DNA of 64,000 nt from Paragemmobacter ruber (GCF_009908315.1 NZ_JAAATW010000004.1:1-64000), one strand, 5' to 3'. Counted from the stretch's first letter, positions 1 through 9,150 are shown. A program made the numbers and translations. Notes: generated by a model from the letters alone, not told the origin.

Positions 1-287
1 CGCAATCGCCCGTCCCGCTGCACGCGATGAAAGTTCCGCGCGCCGGGTGATTGCTCAACCCGCGCCGAAGGGCGTAGATCAGCTACCGGCTCCGGTCGCA
101 ACTGGATGATAGACCAGTGGCAGGTCAACTCCCCCCGCAGAGCGCAGCGTCCCTTGACGTGGCTGCAGCCGGGCCGAACGCCGCCCCCGACCAAAGGCCC
201 AAGCGCATCGCGACGTTTAGACGGTCACGTGTGAGGCGCAGACCAACATGGCAATCTGGGCGGGGCTGAGTGAGCGTGAGGGCTGGA
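1..287. other. Window-edge non-coding stretch
   Basis: No supportable gene is seen here. A frame open from base 2 to a TGA at 107-109 could be the tail of a protein that begins outside the window. It is short, shows no recognisable motif, and cannot be told from chance in GC-rich DNA. The rest carries stops in all frames examined. It lies downstream of the opine-dehydrogenase-like gene that reads towards it. Confidence 0.3.
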
Positions 288-1325
288 TCAACCCATCAGT
301 GCCGCCAGATTGACGGCGGGGAGTAGATCGTTCTGTTCGCCGAACTTTGTTCCATAAAGGGCATCGACCAGTGCCAGACCCGCCTGATGCAAGGGTACCG
401 CCACCCCGGCAGCTGCGGCCAGAGTGATGATCTCCACGATCCCGAAGGGCACGTCTTCGGTGATGAATCGCGTGTCCAGCGTCACGGGTCCGGGTGGCCC
501 ACCGCGCCTTTGATGGATCTGTGCCGCCATTTCAGCCAGGGCCATTCCGTCGGGCAGGCCAAAGCTCATGCGGAAATGATCTTCCACGCTGCGCACCGAC
601 AGGCCGAAGGCCTGCGCCACTGACTGCCGCTCGGCATCCAGCGCTAGGATGAGGCGCGCGACTGACTTCGTCATGCCGTTGTAATTGAACCAGGTTTCGC
701 CGTTCTCGATCCGCGTCAGATTGCAGAGCGCATTGGCCAGATGCACGGGCGGATTGAGATTGCCGAGCGCGATGGCCAACAGGCCGGGCTCGGGCTGAAA
801 GCGATCTCCAAAGAGGGTGCGGCACAGGGCAAGCGCGCTGTCCATGCGGGAACTGGGCAGAACAGCCATGGGCACCGCGGGACGCAAGCCACCGATCTGC
901 ACGAAGCCCGGCGCGCTTTGCCGCCCCATGACAACCGTGGTGCCCCAGCCGATGACCGTCGCATCCATACTTCGCGCCACAAGCTCCTGTCGCAGGTAGG
1001 CCGCCCCCAGCGAGAGTTGCGCGCTGACGATCACGCAATGCTCTTTCGTCAGATGCGGGATCGCCAGATCCATCACCCGACGGTGCCCATTCGCCGGCAA
1101 CGCCACCACCACGACCGCTGCGGCCTTCACGGCCGTTGCAAGATCGTAGGCCAGATCAACGCGGAACCGGGCCTGTAGCGCGCCGCTGGCCTGAAGGTCG
1201 GTCTGCGCAAGATCGACAACGCCCTTGCCCGACGGCGACCAGAGCAAGGGCTGATGTCCGCCAAAGTGTAGCAGCGCGGCCATGCCGCGGGCGATACCGC
1301 CGGCCCCAAGGATCAATACCCGCAT
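288..1325 (-). CDS. Octopine/nopaline dehydrogenase family protein
   Basis: A predicted NAD(P)-dependent oxidoreductase of the opine dehydrogenase fold, which reductively joins an amino acid and a 2-oxo acid or splits such an opine. The N-terminus starts with a Rossmann dinucleotide motif GAGGIA at residues 7-12. The C-terminal half carries the octopine-dehydrogenase domain, with Asn191 and His195 in an NPPVH motif where the family keeps its catalytic histidine. Length is 345 aa, usual for the family. It is the last gene of a minus-strand operon, 12 bases after the PLP-enzyme gene. The substrate is unknown. An opine-forming or opine-splitting role is inferred from the fold only. The start is an ATG with the Rossmann motif immediately behind it. 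Confidence 0.8.
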   Translation of the reverse strand: MRVLILGAGGIARGMAALLHFGGHQPLLWSPSGKGVVDLAQTDLQASGALQARFRVDLAYDLATAVKAAAVVVVALPANGHRRVMDLAIPHLTKEHCVIVSAQLSLGAAYLRQELVARSMDATVIGWGTTVVMGRQSAPGFVQIGGLRPAVPMAVLPSSRMDSALALCRTLFGDRFQPEPGLLAIALGNLNPPVHLANALCNLTRIENGETWFNYNGMTKSVARLILALDAERQSVAQAFGLSVRSVEDHFRMSFGLPDGMALAEMAAQIHQRRGGPPGPVTLDTRFITEDVPFGIVEIITLAAAAGVAVPLHQAGLALVDALYGTKFGEQNDLLPAVNLAALMG

Positions 1326-1337
1326 CCGATGCCGCCG

Positions 1338-2450
1338 TCAGGCTGGAAGACAGCGGCCATGATCGAGGAAATCCTCGATCCGGGCGCGCCAGGGGGCAAT
1401 GTCGATCTGCTGCTCGGCCAGCCAGTCATCGTTGAAACAGGTGGCGGCATAGCGGTCACCACTGTCACAGATCAGCGTCACCAGCGCGCCGGTGCGCCCC
1501 TCGCGGCGCATCTGCGCGGCGATGCAGAGCAGGCCATAGAAATTGGTTCCCGACGATCCGCCCACCCGGCGGAAGAGCCGTTCGGAAAGCACATGCGCGG
1601 CGGCAAAGGACGCGGCATCAGGCACGCGGATCATGTGATCAATCACGCCCGGAATGAAGGACGGTTCGACCCGCGGCCGTCCGATCCCCTCGATCCGGCT
1701 GCCCGCAGCGGTTGCCCCCCTGTCGCCACTGCGCCAGGCCTCGTAGAAGGCAGAGCCTTCGACATCCACCACGCAAAGCCGCGTCGCCAGATTGCGATAG
1801 CGGATATAGCGCCCTATGGTGGCCGAGGTCCCGCCGGTGCCTGCGCTCATCACCACCCAATCGGGCACGGGTTCTGCCTCGGCCTGCATCTGATCAAAGA
1901 TGCTTTGCGCGATGTTGTTATTGCCGCGCCAGTCCGTTGCACGCTCGGCATTGGTGAACTGGTCGAGGTAATGACCGCCGGTCTCGCGGGCAAGCTGTTC
2001 GGCGACGGCATAGACTTCAGCCGCGTGATCCACGAAATGACAGGCGCCACCGAACTGCCGGATTGCCGCAACCTTGGGATGGCTTGTCGAACGCGGCATC
2101 ACGGCGATGAATTTCAGGCCCAGAAGACGGGCGAAGTAGGCCTCAGACACGGCGGTTGACCCGGAGGAGGCCTCGATCAGCGTGGTCTCGGGGCCGATGT
2201 GCCCATTGCAGATGCCATAAAGGAACAGAGACCGCGCCAGCCTGTGTTTCAGGCTGCCGGTGGGATGGCTACTTTCATCCTTGAAATAGATGGAGATGCC
2301 CGGAAGGCCCGTGAAAACAGGCTTGATCATATGGGTATCGGCCGATCGGCGCGCATCGCCCAGCAGCAGCTCGATCGCGTGACGGCCCCAGTCGCGAACC
2401 GGGTTTTCACCCGAGGGAAGGGTCTCGGTAAAACAGCAGTCAGCCCGCAT
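1338..2450 (-). CDS. PLP-dependent cysteine synthase family enzyme
   Basis: A fold-type II PLP enzyme (cysteine synthase/threonine dehydratase superfamily) of 370 aa. The cofactor lysine is Lys68 in the GSLKHR motif, followed by a phosphate-gripping SSGSTA loop at 95-100 and a glycine-rich TGGTSATIG stretch in the large domain. The reading frame stays open upstream to 2585, but the ATG at 2450 is preferred. It lies just after the RidA stop (TGACATG), and everything upstream is antisense-like sequence inside the ridA gene. Enzymes of this class form enamine or 2-aminoacrylate intermediates, which suits coupling to RidA. The exact reaction (beta-replacement, elimination or diaminopropionate lyase-like) cannot be read from the sequence. 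Confidence 0.82.
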   Translation of the reverse strand: MRADCCFTETLPSGENPVRDWGRHAIELLLGDARRSADTHMIKPVFTGLPGISIYFKDESSHPTGSLKHRLARSLFLYGICNGHIGPETTLIEASSGSTAVSEAYFARLLGLKFIAVMPRSTSHPKVAAIRQFGGACHFVDHAAEVYAVAEQLARETGGHYLDQFTNAERATDWRGNNNIAQSIFDQMQAEAEPVPDWVVMSAGTGGTSATIGRYIRYRNLATRLCVVDVEGSAFYEAWRSGDRGATAAGSRIEGIGRPRVEPSFIPGVIDHMIRVPDAASFAAAHVLSERLFRRVGGSSGTNFYGLLCIAAQMRREGRTGALVTLICDSGDRYAATCFNDDWLAEQQIDIAPWRARIEDFLDHGRCLPA

Positions 2451-2451
2451 G

Positions 2452-2835
2452 TCAGGTCTCCGGCAAGGCGATGACGGCCTCGACCTCGATCTGCGCGCCT
2501 TTGGGCAGGGCCGAAACTTCAAAGGTGGCGCGGGCGGGGTAGGGGGCCACGAAGGCCTCCGCATAGGCAGCGTTGATCTCGGCAAAGCGCGTCAGATCGC
2601 GCAGAAGCAGGGTGGTCTTGACGGTGCGGTGCAGGTCGGTGCCCGCCGCAGCGGCAATGGCTGCGATGTTCTTCAGGCACTGTCGCATCTGGTCCACCGG
2701 ATCCTCTGACGGGAAGGCGCCGGTTGCAGGATCAATCGGCAGTTGGCCCGACACGAAGAGAAAGCCGTAGCAGGCGATGGCCTGCGAATAGGGGCCGATG
2801 GCGGCGGGCGCCGCCTCTGTGACGATGGGGGTCAT
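2452..2835 (-). CDS. RidA family enamine/imine deaminase
   Basis: A RidA/YjgF/UK114 family protein of 127 aa, which hydrolyses reactive enamines and imines released by PLP enzymes. It has the GPYSQAI motif at 14-20 and the catalytic arginine Arg102 in an ARATFEV motif, followed by [12 protein letters not shown]. The start is the ATG at 2835. A longer open frame upstream is antisense to tctA and is not part of this protein. One base separates it from the downstream PLP-enzyme gene, so the two are almost certainly translated together. That points to a PLP enzyme which releases an unstable enamine as the partner. Confidence 0.9.
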   Translation of the reverse strand: MTPIVTEAAPAAIGPYSQAIACYGFLFVSGQLPIDPATGAFPSEDPVDQMRQCLKNIAAIAAAAGTDLHRTVKTTLLLRDLTRFAEINAAYAEAFVAPYPARATFEVSALPKGAQIEVEAVIALPET

Positions 2836-2858
2836 GGGGAAACCTTCAGGTGGGGGGC

Positions 2859-2878
2859 GCGGGGGAACTGCCCCCCGC
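2859..2878 (-). promoter_or_regulatory. Stem-loop between tctA and ridA
   Basis: Perfect 7-bp GC arms, GCGGGGG at 2859-2865 and CCCCCGC at 2872-2878, around a 6-base loop in the 56-base gap between tctA and ridA. There is no U-run, so it may be a processing or stability element rather than a terminator. Its role is inferred. Confidence 0.35.
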
Positions 2879-2891
2879 ATCCGTTTGGTCA

Positions 2892-4385
2892 TCAGGCGGC
2901 GCTGCGTCGGCCCTTCCACATGCCCCAGAGCGGCACGCAGAGAATGAACAGCGTCAGCGCCACGATGATCATCGACATGGGCGAAGACACCAGCGCCAAG
3001 GGATTGCCACCCGAGATGGTCAGCGCAAGGGACAGCTGGCTTTCCGCGATCGGGCCAAGGATCACGCCGAGGATGATCGGCGCACTGGGATAATCCAGCT
3101 GGTCCATCACATAGGCGAAAACCCCGATGCCCAAGAGCAGATAAAGATCGAACATGGCATTGTTCACTGCATAGACACCGATGGCAACGAAAAGCAGGAT
3201 AAGCGGGGCCAACACCACATGCGGCAGGCGCAAGGCCTGGCCGAAGATCCGGGTTGCGGCAAGCCCGCCGACCAGCATCAAAAGCCCTGCGGACAGCAGC
3301 ATCTGCAGCATGAAGCCATAGACGACATCGGGATGGTCGGAAAACAATTGCGGTCCGGGGCGCAGCCCATGCACCAGCAAGCCGCCGAGGATCACCGCCG
3401 CGACGCCCGATCCGGGAATGCCCAGCGACAGGGCAGGGATGAGCGAGGCTGCATTGTCCGCGCCATTCCCACATTCCGAGGCGGCAACACCTTCGGGGTT
3501 GCCTTTGCCAAAGCTTTCGGGATTGGGCGAGCGGCGCTTGGCATCGTTGTATGCCAGATAGCAGGACATCGAACCCCCCGCGCCGGGCAGAATGCCGATG
3601 ATGATGCCAATGACCGAAGACCGCGACCAGACCGGGAGATAGCGCCGCCAGTCGCGCAGCACCGACCCCTCTTTGCGAAGCTTCAGCAGGTCCTTCGACA
3701 TCCCCTGATGGCTGGCGGTTTCGATCATCCGGATCACCGGCGGTACCGCGAAAAGCGCGGTCAGAAGTACAACGATATCCAGACCATCGGCAAATTCCAA
3801 CCGGCCAAAGGTGTAGCGTTCCGTCCCGGTGGCGAGATCTGTACCCATGGTGCCGATCAGCAGGCCGATCACGGCTGCGATCAGACCCTTCACGAAGTCA
3901 TCGCCCAAAAGCGAAGCGACCGTGGCCAGACCCAACAGCGCGACCCAGAAATACTCGGCAGGCCCGAACATGAGGCTGACCTTCACCAGCGACGGCGCAA
4001 AGACGATCAGCGCGACCGCCGACAGCGCAGAGCCGATGACGCCTGACACGACAGCGACCTGCAGCGCATAGGCCGCCTTGCCCTGTTTCGTCATCTCATA
4101 GCCATCAAGCAGCGTGGCGACCGACGCGGGTGTCCCCGGCACCCGCAGCAAGATCGCGGGGATGGCGCCGCCATAGCTCCCGCCATTGTACATGCCGGCC
4201 ATCATGCCCAGGGCAAACAGCGGATCCATGCCGAAGGTCAGCGGGATCAGCACGGCAAGGCCGGTCGTCACGGTCAAGCCGGGCAGCGCGCCGACCAGCA
4301 GGCCCGCAACGGTGCCCAGCAGCACGGCAAACAGGTTGGCAGGCGCCAGCACATGCGGCAGCGCGCTAAGCAGGGCGTCGATCAT
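2892..4385 (-). CDS. Tripartite tricarboxylate transporter, large permease TctA
   Basis: The large membrane subunit of a TctABC solute carrier, 497 aa, usual for the family and built of about 12 hydrophobic segments. Typical TctA signatures are visible: the N-terminal G-LPGLT segment near residue 35, MYNGGSYGGAIPAILL and RVPGTPAS, and a GILPGAGG motif in mid-protein. It is driven by the ion gradient and imports carboxylates delivered by the periplasmic TctC protein. It overlaps tctB by 4 bases. The genes around it (RidA, PLP enzyme, opine dehydrogenase, URO-D protein) suggest an amino-acid-related carboxylate, but the ligand is unknown. Confidence 0.93.
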   Translation of the reverse strand: MIDALLSALPHVLAPANLFAVLLGTVAGLLVGALPGLTVTTGLAVLIPLTFGMDPLFALGMMAGMYNGGSYGGAIPAILLRVPGTPASVATLLDGYEMTKQGKAAYALQVAVVSGVIGSALSAVALIVFAPSLVKVSLMFGPAEYFWVALLGLATVASLLGDDFVKGLIAAVIGLLIGTMGTDLATGTERYTFGRLEFADGLDIVVLLTALFAVPPVIRMIETASHQGMSKDLLKLRKEGSVLRDWRRYLPVWSRSSVIGIIIGILPGAGGSMSCYLAYNDAKRRSPNPESFGKGNPEGVAASECGNGADNAASLIPALSLGIPGSGVAAVILGGLLVHGLRPGPQLFSDHPDVVYGFMLQMLLSAGLLMLVGGLAATRIFGQALRLPHVVLAPLILLFVAIGVYAVNNAMFDLYLLLGIGVFAYVMDQLDYPSAPIILGVILGPIAESQLSLALTISGGNPLALVSSPMSMIIVALTLFILCVPLWGMWKGRRSAA

Positions 4386-4870
4386 CGCAGCATCTCCAGC
4401 AGCGGGTCGAACAGATCCGAAGGCATCGGGCGTTCGAGGATCACAGCAAAGACCAGAAGAATGAAGCCTATCCCGCCAAGGGCGGCGAGAACGGTCAGAC
4501 GCAGATCGCGATAGCCCAGCAGCAGCGGCAGCAGGACAACAAGGGCAAAGCTGGGCAGGATGTATCCCAGCAGGTCGATCCCGATGACATACAGCGCCAT
4601 GGCGGCAAAGCCGAGCAGGCAGCGGCCCGGGTTCGCCATCAACGGCACCCGGCCGTTGTCACCGTTCTGCCGCCAGGCCCGCGCCAGAACCACGATTGCG
4701 CCACAGCCCAGCAGGACAGAAAGCACCCTAGGATAGGTGCCGCTCGCACCGGGATAATCGCCCGCTGTGACAAAGCAGAGGCCTGCGACGGCAAGAAGCA
4801 CCGCCGCAAAGCCCAGCTCTCCTCGGCGTCGGGAGGGGGAGGAGATCAGCGCCAAGGGGTGACCTTCCAT
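4382..4870 (-). CDS. Tripartite tricarboxylate transporter, small permease TctB
   Basis: The small membrane subunit of the TctABC carrier, 162 aa with four hydrophobic segments (about residues 17-35, 45-62, 82-112 and 120-145). TctB proteins have little sequence conservation, so the call rests on size, hydropathy and position between tctC and tctA. Its start overlaps the end of tctC by 25 bases and its stop overlaps the tctA start by 4 bases, so the three subunits are translationally coupled. Confidence 0.88.
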   Translation of the reverse strand: MEGHPLALISSPSRRRGELGFAAVLLAVAGLCFVTAGDYPGASGTYPRVLSVLLGCGAIVVLARAWRQNGDNGRVPLMANPGRCLLGFAAMALYVIGIDLLGYILPSFALVVLLPLLLGYRDLRLTVLAALGGIGFILLVFAVILERPMPSDLFDPLLEMLR

Positions 4871-5805
4871 GTCTCGGCCAGTTCGCCCGTGATCTGGTCG
4901 ATCAAGGTGCGGTAGGCGGGCGCATCCAGATAGGCAAGCGGGATCTCAGCCTCTTCCGCGGCCTTCAGATATTCGGGATCCTCCATCGCTGCCTTGAGCG
5001 CAGCCTGAAGTTTCTCCACCACTTCGGGCGGGGTGCCTGCGGGGGCAGCCAGCCCGCGCGATGCGGTCACGATCAGGTCGTACCCCTGTTCCTTGAACGT
5101 GGGCGCATCCGGCAGATAGGGCGACCGTTCGGTTGACATGACGCCCAGCAGGCGGATGTCGCCGCTGCGCACCAGCGGCAGGGCTTCGGACAGGTTCATG
5201 GTGGCAACCGGGACATGGCCCCCGAGAAGGGCCTGACGCACCGGCGCGGTCGATCCGAAGAAGGCCGGGGTAAAGCTGGTTCCGGCGGCACGGTTCAGGT
5301 TCAGGATGCCGATATGCTCGGAAGAGCCGGCAGCGCCCGAGGTGCCCACCACGATGGCGCCCGGCGCGGCCTTCGACGCCTCGACCAATGCGCCGAGGGA
5401 CTCGTAGGGGCTGTCCTTGCCGACAACCAGGATACCGGGGTCAAGCACGATGTTCCCGATGGGCTGGAAGTCATCCATCGTGTATTTCGCCTTGCCCTCG
5501 ACGGCGAGCGCCACGAAAGAGGGCGGGTTGATCATGCCGATGGTATAGCCATCGGGTTCGGCCGTCGACAGCGCGGTCCAGCCGATTTCGCCACCGGCGC
5601 CGGGCTTGTTGATGACCGCGATCGATGCGCCATTGCCCAGATGCTTTTCCATGAACATGGCTATGGAGCGCGCCGCCACATCCGTGCCGCCGCCGGGCGC
5701 GAAGGCCACAATCATCTCGATGGGCTTTTCGGGAAACTCTGCCAGCGCCGGCTGGCCAAAGCTCATGGCCAGGGCAAGGCCAAAAAGGATATTCGAGCGT
5801 TTCAT
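4846..5805 (-). CDS. Tripartite tricarboxylate transporter substrate-binding protein TctC
   Basis: The periplasmic solute-binding subunit (Bug/TctC family), 319 aa. Residues 1-22 form a signal peptide with a cleavable PALA-E boundary. The mature protein opens with the family pattern FPEKPIEMIVAFAPGGGTD, which contributes to the ligand pocket, and continues with a VVGTSGAAGSSEH loop and an APAGTP segment. It binds a carboxylate and hands it to TctA/TctB. It is the second gene of the operon, 81 bases after the URO-D gene. That gap holds a small inverted repeat (CCGTGA at 5863-5868, TCACGG at 5879-5884). Confidence 0.92.
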   Translation of the reverse strand: MKRSNILFGLALAMSFGQPALAEFPEKPIEMIVAFAPGGGTDVAARSIAMFMEKHLGNGASIAVINKPGAGGEIGWTALSTAEPDGYTIGMINPPSFVALAVEGKAKYTMDDFQPIGNIVLDPGILVVGKDSPYESLGALVEASKAAPGAIVVGTSGAAGSSEHIGILNLNRAAGTSFTPAFFGSTAPVRQALLGGHVPVATMNLSEALPLVRSGDIRLLGVMSTERSPYLPDAPTFKEQGYDLIVTASRGLAAPAGTPPEVVEKLQAALKAAMEDPEYLKAAEEAEIPLAYLDAPAYRTLIDQITGELAETWKVTPWR

Positions 5806-5886
5806 CTGTTCCTCATGCTGTTGTGTCGGTGTCTTTCTTGGTCAGGCCGACGGTCCGGCCCTCCGTGATCTTTGGCAGTCACGGTA

Positions 5887-6903
5887 TCAGGCAGCCACGG
5901 TCTGCGCGGCATCGGGGCCGGTCAGACTGCGGACGAAATCGCGGATCGCATGCATGGTCTGGGCCGAAAACCCGGCGCGGATCGCGCAGCTGGGGGCGAT
6001 GATCAGATCGCCCTGTCCCGCGACCGCGCGAAGGGTTTCCAGTATCTGCCGCTGCACGGCGGGCACGTCATTGCGGGTGATCGACCAGCGATCCACCCCG
6101 CCCACGATGCATTTGCCCGAGGTGAGCATGCCAGCGGCCATGCTTGGCCGCGTTTCCCAGTTGTGCCAGTTCAGCGCCTGCACCGGGTAATCCTGAATCT
6201 CGCGGAAGCGGATCTGTGCGCCATGGGCATGCAGGATGTTGAACCGCCCCCGCTGCGCACCCAAAAGCGCCTCGATGTCATAGGGCACCACGAACTCGCA
6301 GAAATCATCATAAGACAGCAGGTCGCGCCCGGTGTCCTGATGGGCAAAGAATACGCCATCGGCGCCGGCCTCGATGGCGGCCTGCGACAGGGCGCTGACG
6401 CTGCGGGCGATGCGGTCCAATCCGACATGCACGGCCTCGAGCGAGACGCGCTCCGCGATCTGGGCGTGGATCCGGCCGCGGCTGAGCTTGGACGCGATGG
6501 TCATCGGGCTGAAGACGGTAAAGACGATCGGCACGCCGGGCATGGCCGCCCGCATCAGACGCAGGGCGCGCAACTCGCGCGCCAGCGCGCCGCGCGCAAG
6601 ATCGGCTTCGGGCAGGCGCAACCAGGCGTCGGGGGTGGCGTAGGGGGTTTCAGTGACCTTTGCGACACCGCCCTGCGGCACGTCCGAGAAATCGACCTGA
6701 ACGCCAAGGTCCTCGACGGCATACATGCCATTGGGGGCGGTTTTCACGAAATCCAGATCGAACGCGCGCTGAAAGTCGATGGTGGCCTCGGCCAGACGGT
6801 CGGCATCGAGATCGGCATCGGGAAAGTGGCTCCAGAAGGAAAACAAGGGCGCAGCGCCAATCCTGGTGCCAAAAATGCTTTGGACTTGCGCGCTGTATTT
6901 CAT
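5887..6903 (-). CDS. Uroporphyrinogen decarboxylase (URO-D) family protein
   Basis: A TIM-barrel protein of 338 aa in the URO-D superfamily. True haem-pathway HemE is one member; others are corrinoid-dependent methyltransferases of the MtaA/CmuA type. The N-terminal stretch with PLFSFWSHFPDAD and FDLDFVK, and the later GADGVFFAHQDTG and HAHGAQI segments, match this second group better than HemE. It leads the minus-strand operon with TctCBA, RidA and two catabolic enzymes, so a methyl-transfer or decarboxylation step on the imported compound is possible. No HemE function is claimed. The promoter lies in the AT-rich divergent region shared with the LysR gene. Confidence 0.75.
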   Translation of the reverse strand: MKYSAQVQSIFGTRIGAAPLFSFWSHFPDADLDADRLAEATIDFQRAFDLDFVKTAPNGMYAVEDLGVQVDFSDVPQGGVAKVTETPYATPDAWLRLPEADLARGALARELRALRLMRAAMPGVPIVFTVFSPMTIASKLSRGRIHAQIAERVSLEAVHVGLDRIARSVSALSQAAIEAGADGVFFAHQDTGRDLLSYDDFCEFVVPYDIEALLGAQRGRFNILHAHGAQIRFREIQDYPVQALNWHNWETRPSMAAGMLTSGKCIVGGVDRWSITRNDVPAVQRQILETLRAVAGQGDLIIAPSCAIRAGFSAQTMHAIRDFVRSLTGPDAAQTVAA

Positions 6904-6966
6904 CCTGGCTTGCCCTTTTGTCGGCAGCAGACCCTGCCCTGATACAGAAATAATTTACAAAAAGGC

Positions 6967-7012
6967 ATCGCGAAAATATTATTTCGCGATAGTTTCCATA
7001 TCAAGTCGCGAT
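6967..7012. promoter_or_regulatory. Candidate LysR operator in divergent promoter region
   Basis: Perfect 9-bp inverted repeat, ATCGCGAAA at 6967-6975 and TTTCGCGAT at 6982-6990 with a 6-base AT spacer. A third half-site, TCGCGAT at 7006-7012, starts 22 bases after the second. It sits between the URO-D operon (start 6903) and the LysR gene (start 7022), where a LysR regulator is expected to bind. The repeats are seen directly; the binding protein is inferred. Confidence 0.6.
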
Positions 7013-7021
7013 AGGCTTGCC

Positions 7022-7960
7022 ATGCGTCTGGACCATCTGCGATACTTCGTCGAAGCCGCGCGCAGCGGCAGCATCTCTGCTGCGGCGCGCAATGTGCGCC
7101 TTGCCCAACCGGCCTTTTCGGCGCATATTCGGGCACTTGAGCAGGAACTTGGCCTGACGCTGCTGGAGCGCAGCGCCAAGGGCGTGACCCTGACCGAAGC
7201 AGGCACCCGCCTATATGACGGAGCCCTGTCGCTGTTCCGCCATGTGGATCAGGTCCGCGAAGAGACGGTCAATGCCCAGTCCAGCCTCACGGGCGAGGTG
7301 CGGGTGGTCTTGGCGGCCTCGGCCGCGCCGCTTCTGGCGGGGCAGCTTTATTGGGCCGTGCGTGAGGCCCATCCGCAGATCAGGCTGGTGATCCTCGACT
7401 TGATGCGTGTGGAAAGCGATACGCTGGTCACATCCCGCCAGGTGGATTTCGGGCTCCTGCCCAATGTCTCGACGCTGGTCGGCGCGGCGTCCGAACCCGT
7501 GCTGGCGCAGGACCTGTATCTTGTGGGACGCACCCGCCCGCCAGAAGCGGGCGAAGAGATTGCCTTTTCCAACCTGCAGCATCTGCCGCTGGTGATGGGC
7601 GGTCGCAAGAACCAGTTGCGCATCGAAATGGAACACACGGCAGCGCGCATCGGTCACCGGCTGAACGTGGTGGTGGAACAGGACTCGCTGTCGGTGTTTC
7701 GCAGCATCGCGCTCAGCGGGCGTGCCTATACAGTGGTGCCCTATTCGGCCTTCGCCATGGAAATCGAGGCCGGGCTTATGGTGGCCTCCCGCATTGTCGA
7801 TCCGGGGATCGAGCGGACCTTGTCATTTGTCTGGCATGAGTTTTCCGAACTATCCCTCTCGGCCCGGGCGGTGAAAGAGGTGTTTCGTGACCTTGTGAAG
7901 ACGATGATGCAGCGCAATCAGATACGCGGGCGCCTATTGCTGGCCAGCGAGGCTGATTGA
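7022..7960 (+). CDS. LysR-family transcriptional regulator (next to tct operon)
   Basis: A LysR-type regulator of 312 aa with the N-terminal winged helix-turn-helix at about residues 1-60 (RLDHLRYFVEAARSGSISAA, then QPAFSAHIRALEQELG) and a periplasmic-binding-like effector domain from about 90. The ATG at 7022 is chosen because the HTH begins there; an in-frame extension upstream crosses the promoter region. It is divergent from the URO-D/TctCBA operon and most likely controls it in response to the transported compound or a metabolite of it. The palindrome at 6967-6990 lies 32 bases before this start and so suits both autoregulation and operon control. Confidence 0.9.
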   Translation: MRLDHLRYFVEAARSGSISAAARNVRLAQPAFSAHIRALEQELGLTLLERSAKGVTLTEAGTRLYDGALSLFRHVDQVREETVNAQSSLTGEVRVVLAASAAPLLAGQLYWAVREAHPQIRLVILDLMRVESDTLVTSRQVDFGLLPNVSTLVGAASEPVLAQDLYLVGRTRPPEAGEEIAFSNLQHLPLVMGGRKNQLRIEMEHTAARIGHRLNVVVEQDSLSVFRSIALSGRAYTVVPYSAFAMEIEAGLMVASRIVDPGIERTLSFVWHEFSELSLSARAVKEVFRDLVKTMMQRNQIRGRLLLASEAD

Positions 7961-8180
7961 TCGGCAGCAAGGCCGCCGCCGGGTCGCCCAATGCCGCTGC
8001 GTGGCGCTGATGATCGCGTGCTGGTCTTTACGCGCCTTGTTCTGTCTGCCCCCATGGCCCGGCGCGACTGGCCCTCCCAACACTCCCGCCAGTCGTTGAA
8101 AACGATCATGAGGCGGCCGCATCGGGCCCCGAGTGACCAAAGAAAAGTCACCTCGCAAGCCGATGATCAAAACGGCGCCT
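7961..8180. other. Convergent intergenic gap
   Basis: 220 bases between two convergently placed LysR genes. No gene, strong hairpin or U-run was found. Confidence 0.5.
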
Positions 8181-9041
8181 TCATCGACGGGCGACGCGCT
8201 CTTCGATGAAGCCTGCAAGGGCGGCGGCGGCGGGTGGGAGTCTTGCCTGCCCAAGCAGGGCGATCTCGACCTCGGCCAGTTCCGGCCAATCGTGAAGAAC
8301 GACAAGTTCGGTCGGCACCATGGCGCGCGGCATCACCGCATAGCCCAAACCCGCCCGCACCGCCGCAGCCTGCCCGGAGAACGACGGTGACGTGAATACA
8401 CCGCTCCACGTCACGCCGCTGGCTTCCAAGGTGCGGGTCGCCCTGCTGCGATAGACACAAGGCGAAGGGCTGAGAACCAATGGCAGGGGGCCGCGCGTTG
8501 CCTCGGCAAAGGGCCGCGAAAGCGATGTCGCGGCCACCCAGACCAGCCTTTCGCGCCAGATGGGACGTGATGCCGGATAGCGCTTTTCCGGGTCTTGCTT
8601 GACGATGATCAGATCCTGCGCGCCTGCCTCGAACTCCTCGACCAAGGGCAGCGTCAACTGGCAGGTGACGTGCAGTTCCACCGCCGGATGGGCTGCTGCG
8701 AAAACGCCAAGGATGTCGGGAAGATAGGCAGAGGCAAAATCTTCTGGGCTGCCAAATCGCACCTCCCCCGCGATGTCAGGGGCGCGAAAGCGCGCCAGCA
8801 TCGCATCCGCCTGCGCGACCATCGCACGGGCATGAACCAGCAGATGCTCACCCTCGGCGGTGAGACGCACGCTGCGCGTCGTCCGTTCAAGCAGCGTGCG
8901 GCCAAACAACTCTTCCAGCTTGCGGATCTGTTCCGAAACGGCTGATTGCGACCGCCCCACCATCACGCCCGCGCGTGAAAAACTGCCGGTTTCCGCCAGC
9001 GCCAGGAAGGTGCGCAGAACAAAGGTATCGACATCGTGCAT
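8181..9041 (-). CDS. LysR-family transcriptional regulator (next to SbtA-like gene)
   Basis: A LysR-type regulator of 286 aa. The HTH covers about residues 5-65 (DTFVLRTFLALAETGSFSRA, SQSAVSEQIRKLEELFGRTL) and the effector domain begins near 90 (GEVRFGSPEDFASAYLPDIL). It is divergent from the SbtA-like/DUF6671/ilvD operon with 109 bases between starts, the usual LysR arrangement, so that operon is its probable target. The effector is unknown. Confidence 0.9.
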   Translation of the reverse strand: MHDVDTFVLRTFLALAETGSFSRAGVMVGRSQSAVSEQIRKLEELFGRTLLERTTRSVRLTAEGEHLLVHARAMVAQADAMLARFRAPDIAGEVRFGSPEDFASAYLPDILGVFAAAHPAVELHVTCQLTLPLVEEFEAGAQDLIIVKQDPEKRYPASRPIWRERLVWVAATSLSRPFAEATRGPLPLVLSPSPCVYRSRATRTLEASGVTWSGVFTSPSFSGQAAAVRAGLGYAVMPRAMVPTELVVLHDWPELAEVEIALLGQARLPPAAAALAGFIEERVARR

Positions 9042-9103
9042 GGGTGCAACCTATCGGGTTTTCGAATGAATGTGATGTAAACTTCGCGTTTCTCTTTTCA
9101 AAT

Positions 9104-9121
9104 GCCGTTCGGCAAAACGGC
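9104..9121. promoter_or_regulatory. Inverted repeat upstream of SbtA-like gene
   Basis: Arms GCCGTT (9104-9109) and AACGGC (9116-9121), overlapping a second small repeat TGCCG/CGGCA at 9103-9114. It ends 29 bases before the transporter start, in the region shared with the divergent LysR gene. It is a possible operator, but the arms are short and GC-rich, so chance is not excluded. Confidence 0.3.
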
Positions 9122-9150
9122 GCGGCACACCGAGCGGAGCTTTGCAGACC

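Noticed and set aside
2850-4046. Long plus-strand frame (398 codons) opposite tctA
   Set aside because: It is antisense to a clear TctA permease and has biased His/Gln/Arg composition without motifs.
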